Shown here in pieces: positions 47,472 to 56,330 of a DNA stretch of 64,000 bases. The notes under the pieces were generated by a model that worked only from the letters and a program-made list of their open reading frames with translations, did no database searches and was not told the origin of the DNA. The DNA is from Oceanobacter sp. 1_MG-2023. Lineage in GTDB: Bacteria > Pseudomonadota > Gammaproteobacteria > Pseudomonadales > Oceanobacteraceae. Where the stretch lies: contig NZ_JAUYWA010000011.1 of assembly GCF_030689025.1 (NCBI RefSeq), positions 53,283-117,282 of the forward strand, given 5' to 3'. A program made the translations under genes and the position numbers. How positions within the stretch are numbered: position 1 is the first letter of the stretch; every line of letters begins with the position of its first letter.

Positions 47472-48023
47472 ATGCAATCCTTTACTCTGCACACCCTGGA
47501 ATCCGCCCCGGCCGAAAGCAAGCCGCTGCTGGAAAAATCGTTACGAGCCTTTGGCTCTATTCCGGGTCTGCACGCCGTGATGGCCGAATCGCCAGAAACA
47601 CTGGAAGCCTACCAACAGCTGCACCAATTATTTACGCAAACCTCATTTGATGCTGAAGAACTCACCGTCGTCTGGCAAACCATCAATGTTGAACACCAGT
47701 GCCATTACTGCGTACCGGCTCACACTGCCATTGCCAATATGATGAAGGTTGATCCTGAGCTGACCGAAGCACTCCGTAATGGTACGGCCATGCCAACCGC
47801 CAAACTGCAAGCGCTGCATGACACCACACTGGCGATGCTGCGTGGTCGCGGTAACCTTGCCGATGCCGAACTGGATACTTTTTATGCTGCAGGCTATGGC
47901 CCCAAACAAGTCCTGGAGATCACGCTGGGCATGGCGCAAAAAGTAATGAGCAACTACATCAATCACTTCGCCAAAACACCAGCGGATGAACGCTTTCAAC
48001 AATTTGCCTGGAGCCCGAAATGA
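47472..48023 (+). CDS. Carboxymuconolactone decarboxylase (AhpD-like) family protein
   Basis: 183 residues. The AhpD-type redox motif is present: CHYCVPAHTAIANMM (Cys-x-x-Cys ... His). Such proteins are peroxidase-linked disulfide reductases or decarboxylases. Followed by a GST gene with an ATGA overlap, so the two are cotranslated; the divergent TetR gene suggests induction by a toxic compound. Substrate not known. Confidence 0.9.
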   Translation: MQSFTLHTLESAPAESKPLLEKSLRAFGSIPGLHAVMAESPETLEAYQQLHQLFTQTSFDAEELTVVWQTINVEHQCHYCVPAHTAIANMMKVDPELTEALRNGTAMPTAKLQALHDTTLAMLRGRGNLADAELDTFYAAGYGPKQVLEITLGMAQKVMSNYINHFAKTPADERFQQFAWSPK

Positions 48024-48712
48024 TCAAGTTTTACTACCACCCAACCCCAAACCCAACCAAGGTGGCCCTGTTTCTGGAAGAAACCGGTATGCCTTACGAA
48101 CTAATCCCGGTGGACACCCTCAAGGGTGAGCAACACCGCCCGGAATACCGCGCCATTAACCCCAATGGCAAGACGCCAGCGATTGAAGACGACGGCGTAC
48201 GGGTGTTCGACTCCAACGCCATCCTGCTCTATTTGTCAGAAAAAAGTGGTCAACTGGGAGGCACACCAGCCACCCGTGCCGAGTTGCTGTCCTGGCTGAT
48301 GTTTGTGGCTACCGGGCTAGGGCCTTACTCTGGTCAATCAGTGCATTTTCGTCGTGCCGCCCCAGAGCCGATTCCTTACGCCCTCAATCGTTACTGGCGT
48401 GAAGCCCGCCGTCATTATTCAGTGCTGAATACCCATCTGGCGAGCCGTACCTTTATCGTCGGTGAGCAATACAGCATCGCAGACATTGCCGCCTGGGGCT
48501 GGATCGACAAGGCTACCGTGGTACTGGGTGATGATGGTGCTCTGAGTGAATTTCCGCACCTAAAGGCCTGGTTTGACCGTATCAACAGCCGTCCAGCCGT
48601 CGAACGCGCCCGCACCATTGGCCAGCACGCCGAATTCCAGAGTGAGTTGGATGACGCTGCCCGTCGCGCCCTGTTCCCGCAAAATTACCCGGAAGTCGAT
48701 GCGGCGGAATAA
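48020..48712 (+). CDS. Glutathione S-transferase family protein
   Basis: 230 residues. N-terminal thioredoxin-like domain (FYYHPTPNPTKVALFLEETG ... INPNGKTPAIEDDG ... FDSNAILLYLSEK) and C-terminal helical domain (FIVGEQYSIADIAAWGWID). The DSNAILLYL element binds the gamma-glutamyl part of glutathione. It is closest in appearance to the YghU/YfcG group. Coupled to the AhpD-like gene. Confidence 0.92.
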   Translation: MIKFYYHPTPNPTKVALFLEETGMPYELIPVDTLKGEQHRPEYRAINPNGKTPAIEDDGVRVFDSNAILLYLSEKSGQLGGTPATRAELLSWLMFVATGLGPYSGQSVHFRRAAPEPIPYALNRYWREARRHYSVLNTHLASRTFIVGEQYSIADIAAWGWIDKATVVLGDDGALSEFPHLKAWFDRINSRPAVERARTIGQHAEFQSELDDAARRALFPQNYPEVDAAE

Positions 48713-48805
48713 ACCGCCACGATCAGCACGGCAGCAGTCCCTTTGCGGGGTACTGCTGTCTCGAACAGTAGAACAGCAGTTAGATAAACCGCGTCCGCGG
48801 CTTGC

Positions 48806-49123
48806 TCAGGCCTCAAGCGGTATCAGATGAATATCACTCTGGGCAAAAATACGACACGCCAACACAATACTCTGCTCTTCATCCCGTGGCGTAATATGCG
48901 CCCGACTCATCTTTTTGCTGAGATAAGTGCCACTGGTCACCTTGACGCGGCATTTACCACAGCCACCGCCCTTGCAGCCAACCGGCACCGGGGAATTCTC
49001 TGCCCAGCCCATACTGGCCAGTACATTGTTTTGTGAGTTGGTTTCAAAGCATCGTGATTCATTCATCACGCGAACCTGATAACAGGCACGATCTGGCGAT
49101 ACAACAGTCTGCTGATTATTCAT
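48806..49123 (-). CDS. Plant-type [2Fe-2S] ferredoxin
   Basis: 105 residues from ATG 49123. The cluster ligands are GCKGGGCGKCRVKV (C-x4-C-x2-C) and a fourth Cys in VLACRIFA. It transfers electrons; such small ferredoxins often serve ring-hydroxylating or P450 systems, but no partner is near, so its use is unknown. An upstream in-frame start would add 23 residues but has no better support. Confidence 0.88.
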   Translation of the reverse strand: MNNQQTVVSPDRACYQVRVMNESRCFETNSQNNVLASMGWAENSPVPVGCKGGGCGKCRVKVTSGTYLSKKMSRAHITPRDEEQSIVLACRIFAQSDIHLIPLEA

Positions 49124-49945
49124 GGTCACACTTCTTTTTATTGTTAACCGATGACCTTTCATATTACGTAGGTAGCCCAAAAAATCGCCCATATATTGGC
49201 GTCAATTCCGGGAAATAGGATTCTTGTTTACGGGATCAATGATCAGCAGAGCAAACCAACCAGAACCGTCAGAAAGTCTGGGAGGCAACGCAGGGGGTAC
49301 ACATCTCCCTGGTGTAATACCGTCAATTATTCAGCCTGTGTGATCGGCCCTTGCTGCTATTCCATGTCATGTTCATCGATATGCCTTTCCCATCGCAATC
49401 CATTGTCAGAAGGGATCAAAGAGGCACTTTTTTCTGTTTTTCAAGGCTGACCAGTGTCAACAACAGAAAAGCATCTTGACTCTTCATGGTGCTTTTCAGG
49501 CTCCCGTCCTGTGTCCCGGGACAAGGGACAGCTGGATCATAGTAAATGGGTGATTACAATAATTGCCATATGCGCCCGTAGCGGCTTTTGATTTTGTGCC
49601 CAGCCACCTTAGGCAGAGACAGAGAAGCACCAATAAATACAGGCAGAAAAGAAGCGTGTTATCGCCAATAAACACGAGACCCCAACACAGAGAGAAATGA
49701 GCACGGTAAAAACCTACCCTGTTCTATATGCGATGCGCGGGTGGTTATTCATAGAAATGCCAGGGAAATAAAACAGGCGTTTCAGAAAGCCGAGAGAGGT
49801 TCACAATTGAGGGGAGTCACGGTGTTGTGTCCGTTGATATTCACGGGTTCATATACTTTGTCGGCTGCCGCTGGATTGCACAGGATGTGCCCTGCCAGAG
49901 GACATACCCAGTCGACCCAGGCAATCAAGGCCAGACTGGATAATC
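49124..49945. other. Long intergenic region without recognisable gene
   Basis: About 820 bases. Reading frames here are short and lack any family resemblance. There is a small inverted element around CCTGTGTCCCGGGACAAGGGAC near 49508-49530. I see nothing else convincing; it could be remnant or regulatory DNA. Confidence 0.55.
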
Positions 49946-49979
49946 TCGCGCAGAGCAATAAGCATACTGCTCTGCGCGA
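49946..49979. terminator. Long inverted repeat downstream of the amidase gene
   Basis: TCGCGCAGAGCA and TGCTCTGCGCGA, perfect 12-base arms with a 10-base loop, 12 bases beyond the amidase stop (minus strand). No T-run follows on either strand, so it may be a factor-dependent terminator or message-end stabiliser. Confidence 0.62.
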
Positions 49980-49990
49980 TCACCAGACCG

Positions 49991-51694
49991 TTACTGAACA
50001 GACGTCAGTTCAGGGTAATAAGTCGGTGCTTGACGTGGCTGTGCCACTTCCTGGTAAGAGTAAGCGATGCTGATCAGCGTTGCTTCATCAAACTCTCGGG
50101 CCAGAATTTCGAAACCCACAGGCTGTGCTGGGCTAACGCCGTCGTCTTCATCCGCCATACCAGCAGGCATGGACAAGGCAGGGAAGCCAGAGAACGGGCT
50201 CAGACGGTTCGCACTACCAGCACTTGGGCTGCTACCCAGATCACCGGCCAGGCTTTGCAGGGTTGGGTACAACAGCACGTCGTACGGCTCTGCACCTTCA
50301 CCAGCAGCGGTATTGTCCAGGGCTTCCAGAATACGGGGACGCACAAACGTTGGGCGATCAACCGTGTTCAGAAGGTATGTTTCATCAGTGCTCAGATCCA
50401 CATCAAGGTTGTTACGTGATGCGATGGTTCTGGTGTTACGCTCCAGGTAGCCGGCGCTGTCCTGGAAGTCCTGATAGGTACGCAAGTGTCCGTCCAGGTT
50501 ACTCGACCAGCTATGCAGGTAGGTTTCCATATCGCGGGCGAACTCATACGACGACATACTGCGGTATTTGCTCAGAATCTCGTCCATATCCGGGATCACG
50601 ACGTCTTCAACCGTGGCACCTGCCGCTTCCATTGCCGCCAGTGCTTCGTTCAGCTTGGCCTGTACGATCGCATTATCACCTTCATTATCACCAAACAGAC
50701 CACGTACCACACCGATACGAGCACCGTTCAGTGCATCAGCATCAAGGAACGCGGTGTAGCTTTCCGGAACGCCTGTTACTTCTTGATAAGAGGCTTCATC
50801 AGCCACCAGTGCGCCATCAATATCGAAGACTTCGCGCTGACCTGAATGTGAAGACTCATCAAAACCAACCAATACGTCCATCGCAACGGCACAGTCTTCA
50901 ACCGTCCGGCACATTGGGCCGCCGGTATCCTGCCAGGCAGCCAGAGGCATGATGCCGTCCTGACTTACCAGTCTCATGCTGGGACGAATACCAACCAGTC
51001 CACCGAGGCTGGACGGAACACGGATGGAACCACCGGTATCAGTACCCAGGCCAAAAACGGCCAGGCTAGCGGCGATACTTGCGCCGGTACCAGTAGAAGA
51101 ACCGCCCGCACCTTTGGTCTGGTCATAAGCATTCTTGACCAGACCACGCACGGAGCTTTCACCACGGAAGCCAAATGCCAGCTCATCCATGTTCGCTTTA
51201 CCCAGGATAATGGCACCGGCGTCACGCAGTTTTTCGATGGTGTAGGCATCGCGGCTCGGCTGGTTGTACTGGAATGCAGTTGCACCACCAGACGTGTACA
51301 TATCCGAGGTGTTGTAGTTATCTTTTGGCAGCACCGGGATACAGTACAGCGGCTGATCATCGAGATCAGCGTCGGTACCGTAATTCTGGTCAAATTCAAT
51401 GGCTCGGCCAATGGCATTCGGATTGGTCAGCACAACAGAGTTGAGCTCTGTGCCACCCACCACCGTGTCATAGGTGTTAATGCGATCCAGATAACCGCTG
51501 ACAATTTGCTCGCAGCTCATCTGTCCAGATGTAATGGCGCTATGAACGCTGGCGATCGTTGCTTCAGAAAAGTTGAAATCCTCAGCGGCGGCGGCAGGAG
51601 AATCGTTATCGGAAGAGGAACTTCCGCAGCCAGAAAGCAGCAACATGGTTGCGGTTACTGCGGTAATACTGAGTACCTGTTTGGAGGCTTGCAT
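49991..51694 (-). CDS. Secreted/lipoprotein amidase
   Basis: 567 residues. Signal peptide with lipobox LLLSGC, then a Ser/Asp linker. Amidase-signature family: catalytic Lys in VLPKDN, the cis-Ser in GGSSTGTGAS and nucleophile Ser in GTDTGGSIRVPSS. Hydrolyses an amide bond outside the cytoplasm; it is not a GatA subunit since no gatB/gatC is near and it is exported. Substrate unknown. Alone between two intergenic gaps. Confidence 0.9.
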   Translation of the reverse strand: MQASKQVLSITAVTATMLLLSGCGSSSSDNDSPAAAAEDFNFSEATIASVHSAITSGQMSCEQIVSGYLDRINTYDTVVGGTELNSVVLTNPNAIGRAIEFDQNYGTDADLDDQPLYCIPVLPKDNYNTSDMYTSGGATAFQYNQPSRDAYTIEKLRDAGAIILGKANMDELAFGFRGESSVRGLVKNAYDQTKGAGGSSTGTGASIAASLAVFGLGTDTGGSIRVPSSLGGLVGIRPSMRLVSQDGIMPLAAWQDTGGPMCRTVEDCAVAMDVLVGFDESSHSGQREVFDIDGALVADEASYQEVTGVPESYTAFLDADALNGARIGVVRGLFGDNEGDNAIVQAKLNEALAAMEAAGATVEDVVIPDMDEILSKYRSMSSYEFARDMETYLHSWSSNLDGHLRTYQDFQDSAGYLERNTRTIASRNNLDVDLSTDETYLLNTVDRPTFVRPRILEALDNTAAGEGAEPYDVLLYPTLQSLAGDLGSSPSAGSANRLSPFSGFPALSMPAGMADEDDGVSPAQPVGFEILAREFDEATLISIAYSYQEVAQPRQAPTYYPELTSVQ

Positions 51695-52244
51695 ATTTTT
51701 ACCTTGGTTTGAAAATTTTGAAGAAATTTTCCCGGTTAATTTGTCAAGTCAGATCAGCTTCCGTTGTTGATCGTAAACATGCGTAAGCACACATCGCGCC
51801 ACATCTTGAAACTTATTGACAAAAAACATAGGTAAGCAGCCATAACACCATGATCTATGTCATGGTCATTCATAAATCTAATACTAAAGTTTCAAATATA
51901 GTCCTGAAAAATATAAAAACGCCCATTTATAGAGCAATAAAATAAACCAACTGCTCTATTTTAAGGAAAATGATCCACCCGAAAGCCTCCGCTCTGTCTG
52001 ATCCTCAGTGATCCTCTGTCTGCGGTACCGGCTGCTCAACAGCAAGACGGCGCTATCTGGCAGCACTCAAAATCAATAAAACCAAACACCCGTTAGCAAA
52101 GCGCTGCCGCGGCTTATAAATAAAGATCCAGTGGTATGCCTGGTCTGCCAGCACTCATTGATCATTCTTATTTTGACTCTCCAAATCAAATAAGAATAAT
52201 TCTCATATTGTTTACTTTTAGATGCGAATGAGTTTCAATCATAA
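51695..52244. other. Intergenic region, amidase / rpmE2
   Basis: 550 bases, AT-rich near the amidase start. It has a palindrome CCATGA-TCTATG-TCATGG at 51848-51865 and a copy of the 13-mer AAACACCCGTTAG at 52084. A Fur-like AT-rich stretch (AATAAGAATAATTCTCAT) lies near 52188. No gene seen. Confidence 0.5.
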
Positions 52245-52261
52245 ATGTTACTTTATAACTT
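52245..52261. promoter_or_regulatory. Zur operator upstream of rpmE2-rpmJ2
   Basis: ATGTTAC-TTT-ATAACTT, two mismatches from symmetry, core GTTAC-NNN-ATAAC. It is 14 bases before the rpmE2 start, overlapping the region of the ribosome-binding site AAGGAG. Zinc-free L31/L36 paralogs are established Zur targets, which strengthens the call. Confidence 0.7.
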
Positions 52262-52275
52262 TAAGGAGCAATGCC

Positions 52276-52542
52276 ATGAAACCAGGGATTCATCCAACCT
52301 ATGATTACGTTGTGTTTCGAGACACCAGCTGCGGCGCAACGTTTTTGACCCGATCAACCTGCACATCCACCGAAACCATTGAGTGGGAAGATGGTAAAAC
52401 CTACCCACTGATTAACATTGAAGTGTCCAGTGCCTCCCATCCGGTGTACACCGGAGAGCAACGGAAAACGAATAAAGAAGGCCGTATTGCCCGCTTTAAC
52501 CAACGCTTTGCGGGTATGAAAACCCGGCTGGGCAAATCCTGA
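52276..52542 (+). CDS. rpmE2: Ribosomal protein L31 type B (zinc-free paralog)
   Basis: 88 residues. [20 protein letters not shown] starts the type B form, which lacks the Cys4 zinc-binding ribbon of ordinary L31; only two cysteines remain. During zinc starvation it replaces the zinc-containing L31 and lets that zinc be recycled. ATG 52276 after AAGGAG. Fifteen bases before rpmJ2 in one operon under a Zur box. Confidence 0.95.
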   Translation: MKPGIHPTYDYVVFRDTSCGATFLTRSTCTSTETIEWEDGKTYPLINIEVSSASHPVYTGEQRKTNKEGRIARFNQRFAGMKTRLGKS

Positions 52543-52557
52543 ACCGGAGGCTGATAC

Positions 52558-52698
52558 ATGCAGGTATTAAGCTCACTCAAGACTGCGAAACTACGCCATC
52601 CAGACTGCCAGATCGTCAGACGCCGTGGTCGTTGTTATGTGATTTGTAAAAGCAATCCCCGCTTCAAGGCTCGCCAGGGCGGAGTCAAAAAGAAATAA
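52558..52698 (+). CDS. rpmJ2: Ribosomal protein L36 type B (zinc-free paralog)
   Basis: 46 residues, [20 protein letters not shown] ... [14 protein letters not shown], the YkgO-type L36 that lacks the first Cys of the C-x2-C zinc motif (RHPDC instead of CRNC-like). It has an extra Cys in RGRCYVIC compared with E. coli YkgO, where that position is Leu. It substitutes for zinc-binding L36 in starvation. GGAGG precedes the ATG. Confidence 0.93.
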   Translation: MQVLSSLKTAKLRHPDCQIVRRRGRCYVICKSNPRFKARQGGVKKK

Positions 52699-52722
52699 TT
52701 CAGACGACAGCATACAAACAAG

Positions 52723-52748
52723 GGCACTCAGCAATGGCCAGGAGTGCC
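52723..52748 (+). terminator. Hairpin after rpmJ2
   Basis: GGCACTC and GAGTGCC, seven pairs extended by A/T pairs on the outside, with a 12-base loop and CTTTGT following. It is 25 bases after rpmJ2. A probable terminator of the ribosomal operon. Confidence 0.6.
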
Positions 52749-52909
52749 TTTGTACCCCCGGCATCACTGCCGATATTCCCTTGCAGATGGCCGGAACAGC
52801 CAGTGCCCGCAGCATGATCAAAGCACCGCATCCAGCACATAGACATAGACATCGCATGACGCGCCATTGCGGCACAGGATCACCAGCCCTTCAGACTTGC
52901 CCAATCCCA

Positions 52910-54241
52910 TCAGGAAGGAGCCGTGACCTGCAGAATATCGGAGCGGCTGGCAGCGTATTTCATCACGATTTGTCGTTGTTTGAGCTTGGCCTTGAAGCGG
53001 GCTAGATCCGCCAGAGGAATGGCAGCCGCCGTTGGAATATCCGCCGTCATAGGATCAACCGGCCGGCCGTTGATATGAAACTCAAAATGCAAATGGGGAC
53101 CAGTGCTGCGGCCGGTATTCCCCGACAAAGCAATTTTCTCGCCGCGCTGCACCTGATCGCCTTTTCGCACCAGAATTTTCTGCAGATGCAGATAGCGCGT
53201 TGTGTACGCACCACCATGATCAATATCGATGTATTTGCCCGCGTATCGATGATTACCGATACGCCGCACCGTACCATCCCCGGTACTGACGATCACAGTC
53301 CCCGGCGGAGTCGCCAGATCAACCCCGTTATGCGGCGACCGCCGCCCGGTAATCGGGTGCAATCGGTTTGGACTAAAAGCAGAACTGACCCGATAAGGTT
53401 TCCGGGTCGGCCAGCGCATAAAGGCCGGTGTTACGCTTTCACCCTTGTCATTGTAGTAATTGCCATCCTCGAACAGAAAAGCGGTGTAGGTTTGATCGCC
53501 ACGCACCAATGAAATGGCCTCCAGACGAGTATGGCCGGTGCTCTGGTTACTGGTGACCTCATGCCCGACAATGACCGAAAACGTATCCCCCTTGCGCAAG
53601 TCCTTGCGGAAATTCAACCGGTTCCCCAATAACTGATCAATCAGCAGGATTTGGGCCTTCGTCAGTCCGGCGCGAAGCGCGGATGTATACAAACTGCCAT
53701 CCACAACGCCCCGGAGCACTTCAACCACCCAGCGGGTATCTGCGGTGAATGCCTGATATTCAAAAGAGCCATCGGGTTGTTTGACATAAGTGACCTTGCG
53801 AGCCGCATCCAAACGCAGTGTGAGTGCTGAAAACCGGCCCTGGGGATCGTATACCAACGCAAGCTCGGTGCCTGGGGTCAGTGTCTCCAACGACAAATAC
53901 GCCTCATCCGCCTCCATAATGTAATGCAAGTCAGTCACTGACACCTGGTTGGCACTGAACATTTCGCTCAGTGTATCCCCGGCCTGAACCCGAATGACCC
54001 GTATACGATCGACAGCCTCCTCGGCTGACGGCGTCTGTGAGGTTTGTTTCTTATCGTTATTGGCCGCCATGGGCAGATCAGCGGAGTGGTGATCAGGAGC
54101 AGGCAGCTGTGCCTGAGCAGGTGCCTGATTGGCGAACACGCTGACCAGCATGACAATGGCCACAGATCTGATTGTCCCCACTACCGTGGGGGTGTGGTCA
54201 AACACGGCCACCGGTAATCCTTGTCGTATCGGGCAGCTCAT
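52910..54241 (-). CDS. M23 zinc endopeptidase, LysM-like (ShyB/MepM type)
   Basis: 443 residues from ATG 54241. An upstream GTG at 54421 has a better ribosome-binding site (GAGGG), giving 503 residues; the true start is open. Hydrophobic segment RSVAIVMLVSVFANQAPAQA is the signal peptide. Next comes a LysM-like element (RVQAGDTLSEMF), an OapA/Csd3-like middle domain, and the M23 domain with zinc ligands in SPHNGVDLATP and GPHLHFEF (HxH). It cleaves peptidoglycan crosslinks. Vibrio cholerae ShyB, a homolog, is Zur-repressed; here the gene is divergent from the Zur-controlled operon 280 bases away. Zur control of it is an inference. Confidence 0.88.
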   Translation of the reverse strand: MSCPIRQGLPVAVFDHTPTVVGTIRSVAIVMLVSVFANQAPAQAQLPAPDHHSADLPMAANNDKKQTSQTPSAEEAVDRIRVIRVQAGDTLSEMFSANQVSVTDLHYIMEADEAYLSLETLTPGTELALVYDPQGRFSALTLRLDAARKVTYVKQPDGSFEYQAFTADTRWVVEVLRGVVDGSLYTSALRAGLTKAQILLIDQLLGNRLNFRKDLRKGDTFSVIVGHEVTSNQSTGHTRLEAISLVRGDQTYTAFLFEDGNYYNDKGESVTPAFMRWPTRKPYRVSSAFSPNRLHPITGRRSPHNGVDLATPPGTVIVSTGDGTVRRIGNHRYAGKYIDIDHGGAYTTRYLHLQKILVRKGDQVQRGEKIALSGNTGRSTGPHLHFEFHINGRPVDPMTADIPTAAAIPLADLARFKAKLKQRQIVMKYAASRSDILQVTAPS

Positions 54242-54595
54242 CCAGAATGCCCGGATGAGCTGTTTGACCTTGCAGCACAAAGCGCCGGAACCGCCAACTA
54301 ACGACCGTAAGATTCCCAAAAAACAACACCCCTTGTTGATGATCGTCGCGGCCGTTTTCTGTTTGCGCGCCACTCTCGCCACACTCGCCACTATTGAGCC
54401 GCTATTCACTCTCTTGACCACTCTTTACCCTCTCTTCGGTTTCCTGGGGCGACGTGCCAGCACTCAGCACTCATCCCCCGCCCTCACAAATATTTCCCTG
54501 GAGCATATTCCCAATCGCCAAAATGTTATATTATAACATTTAATAATAATCAAAACGGCCAAACCAATGTCTCCATCCAACAGGAAAACCAAACC
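54242..54595. promoter_or_regulatory. Divergent control region, M23 gene / Zur operon
   Basis: 354 bases between the M23 gene and the GalB-like gene. It holds the Zur box at 54521-54541. Part of it may be coding if the M23 gene starts at the GTG at 54421. Confidence 0.6.
54521..54541. promoter_or_regulatory. Zur operator of the galB-folE2-hisI operon
   Basis: AAATGTTAT-ATT-ATAACATTT, a perfect 9-3-9 palindrome equal to the classic Zur box, 54 bases upstream of the GalB-like start. It is the strongest of the five Zur sites. Confidence 0.9.
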
Positions 54596-55321
54596 GTGGA
54601 TCAAAAAACTGCTCTGGTCATTAGTGCACATTCTGCCGATTTCGTATGGCGCGCTGGCGGCGCCATTGCCAGCCATGTTCAGCAAGGTTGGCGAGTAAAG
54701 ATCATCTGTCTGTCATATGGAGAGCGTGGTGAATCCGCCAAGCTGTGGCGACAACCCGGCATGACGCTGGAGGCCGTTAAAGAAGCTCGACAGGAAGAAG
54801 CACAACAGGCCGCCGATATTCTGGGGGCCGAGGTAGAATTCTGGGATATCGGCGATTACCCGATGCGTGTTTCCGACGAAACGCTGCTCCGCCTGGTCGA
54901 TACCTATCGCGCGTTACAACCGGAATTTGTGCTCTCGCACTCAGAAAAAGACCCCTACAACTTCGACCATCCCCTGGCCATGCACGTGGCTCAGGAAGCC
55001 CGCATTATCGCTCAGGCTGAAGGCCACAACCCCGGTCAGCAAGTCATTGGCGCGCCCACCATGTACTCCTTCGAACCACACCAAACAGAACAGTGTGACT
55101 GGAAGCCAAATACCTTCCTCGATATTACCGACGCATGGGAAACAAAGCGTAAAGCCATTGAGTGCATGCAGGGGCAGGAACATCTCTGGGCCTACTACAC
55201 ACGTGTTGCCCAGCAGCGTGGCGTACAGGCCAAGCGTAATGTTGGTATTACCAGCAAGCGCACGATCACCTATGCCGAAGCGTACCAGCGACTCACGCCG
55301 ACGGTGTCTGAAACCCTCTGA
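54596..55321 (+). CDS. PIG-L family protein, GalB (4-oxalomesaconate hydratase)-like
   Basis: 241 residues, starting with GTG 54596. The N-terminal [16 protein letters not shown] replaces the usual AHPDDE motif of PIG-L deacetylases and is the form seen in GalB, the metal-dependent 4-oxalomesaconate hydratase of gallate breakdown. [14 protein letters not shown] and [20 protein letters not shown] also match GalB. No other gallate genes are in the window. It is the first gene of a Zur-controlled operon, so it may be a GalB-like enzyme with a role in zinc starvation. Exact reaction unknown. Confidence 0.82.
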   Translation: MDQKTALVISAHSADFVWRAGGAIASHVQQGWRVKIICLSYGERGESAKLWRQPGMTLEAVKEARQEEAQQAADILGAEVEFWDIGDYPMRVSDETLLRLVDTYRALQPEFVLSHSEKDPYNFDHPLAMHVAQEARIIAQAEGHNPGQQVIGAPTMYSFEPHQTEQCDWKPNTFLDITDAWETKRKAIECMQGQEHLWAYYTRVAQQRGVQAKRNVGITSKRTITYAEAYQRLTPTVSETL

Positions 55322-55329
55322 TCCGCACT

Positions 55330-55349
55330 GGCGGGAGCTTGCTCCCGCC
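55330..55349. repeat. REP-like hairpin between galB-like gene and folE2
   Basis: GGCGGGAG-CTTG-CTCCCGCC, a perfect 8-base stem with a four-base loop, nine bases after the galB-like stop. It resembles gammaproteobacterial REP palindromes and also could act as a processing or stability hairpin inside the operon. Confidence 0.6.
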
Positions 55350-55403
55350 GTACCACTTATTGAGCGCCACCAACTCGTGGGGCTGACTATTCGGAATGTT
55401 TCC

Positions 55404-56330
55404 ATGAACGCAATGCTTCCAGATATCTCTGTCACCGATACAGCTCCCCTGTCCGGGCCACTGCAATGGGTGGGTATGCAAGGAATCGACCTGCCGATCA
55501 CCATTGCTGAAGCGGATTACCGGCGCGAACTGCACGCCCGTGCCGACGCCCAGGTGAACTTGCCCAATCCCCATATCAAGGGGATTCATATGTCACGCCT
55601 GTATCACTTGCTGGCGCAAATCAGCAACGGCGAACCACTGACAGCCACCGCTTTACACACCGTATTAACCGCCATGATCGACAGCCATCACGACTGCGGC
55701 AGCAACAATGCCCGGGTGCTGTTGCAGTTTGAGTTACTGGTATTACGCCCGGCACTGCACTCCCAGCATCTGTCTGGCTGGAAATCGTACCCTGTCTCCC
55801 TGGAAGCCCGGTTACAGAACGACCAGTTCCGCCTGACCGCAGAAATCCGCATTGGTTATTCGTCCACCTGCCCCTGTTCCGCGGCCTTGTCGCGGCAACT
55901 GGTTGAGCAAGGCTTTATCGATACCTTTGGCCACCAGCAACACATTGACCTGACAACCGCCGCCAGCTGGATTCGTGCCAACGCCACGCTGGCCACCCCC
56001 CACAGCCAACGCAGTGAAGCCATCATCAAGGTCGAGCTGCCGATGGATTCTGCCGACCTTGGCTTACTGGCATTGGTGGATCAGGTAGAAAAAGCAGTAG
56101 GAACACCACTACAAACCGCCGTAAAACGCGTGGATGAACAGGCATTTGCCGAACTGAACGGCCAGAACCTGATGTTTGTCGAGGATGCCGCCCGCGCCAT
56201 TCAGGCAGCACTGGCAGACCATTATCAGCGCCCCAGAGTACAGGTTCGCCACCTTGAAAGCCTCCATCCCCATGATGCCGTCGCCTGGTCGGATGACAGC
56301 ATCGCTACCGGAATGCCAGCGTCGTTATGA
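55404..56330 (+). CDS. folE2: GTP cyclohydrolase IB (FolE2)
   Basis: 308 residues. The active-site region [20 protein letters not shown], the start [11 protein letters not shown] and [13 protein letters not shown] are FolE2 hallmarks. It makes the first pterin for folate and does not depend strictly on zinc, replacing FolE when zinc is short; a well-known Zur target. ATG 55404; a second ATG three codons later is possible. Its stop overlaps the yidD start. Confidence 0.96.
   Translation: MNAMLPDISVTDTAPLSGPLQWVGMQGIDLPITIAEADYRRELHARADAQVNLPNPHIKGIHMSRLYHLLAQISNGEPLTATALHTVLTAMIDSHHDCGSNNARVLLQFELLVLRPALHSQHLSGWKSYPVSLEARLQNDQFRLTAEIRIGYSSTCPCSAALSRQLVEQGFIDTFGHQQHIDLTTAASWIRANATLATPHSQRSEAIIKVELPMDSADLGLLALVDQVEKAVGTPLQTAVKRVDEQAFAELNGQNLMFVEDAARAIQAALADHYQRPRVQVRHLESLHPHDAVAWSDDSIATGMPASL

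Noticed and set aside
52180..52200. Fur box upstream of rpmE2
   Set aside because: The AT-rich AATAAGAATAATTCTCAT stretch resembles one in part, but the position and the Zur box give a better explanation.
54567..54698. 43-codon frame starting ATG before the GalB-like gene
   Set aside because: It overlaps the GalB-like coding sequence in another frame and has no ribosome-binding site; its hydrophobic run is likely chance.
54867..55403. In-frame extension of folE2 back into the GalB-like gene
   Set aside because: FolE2 resemblance begins only after 55404; the rest overlaps the GalB-like gene in another frame.
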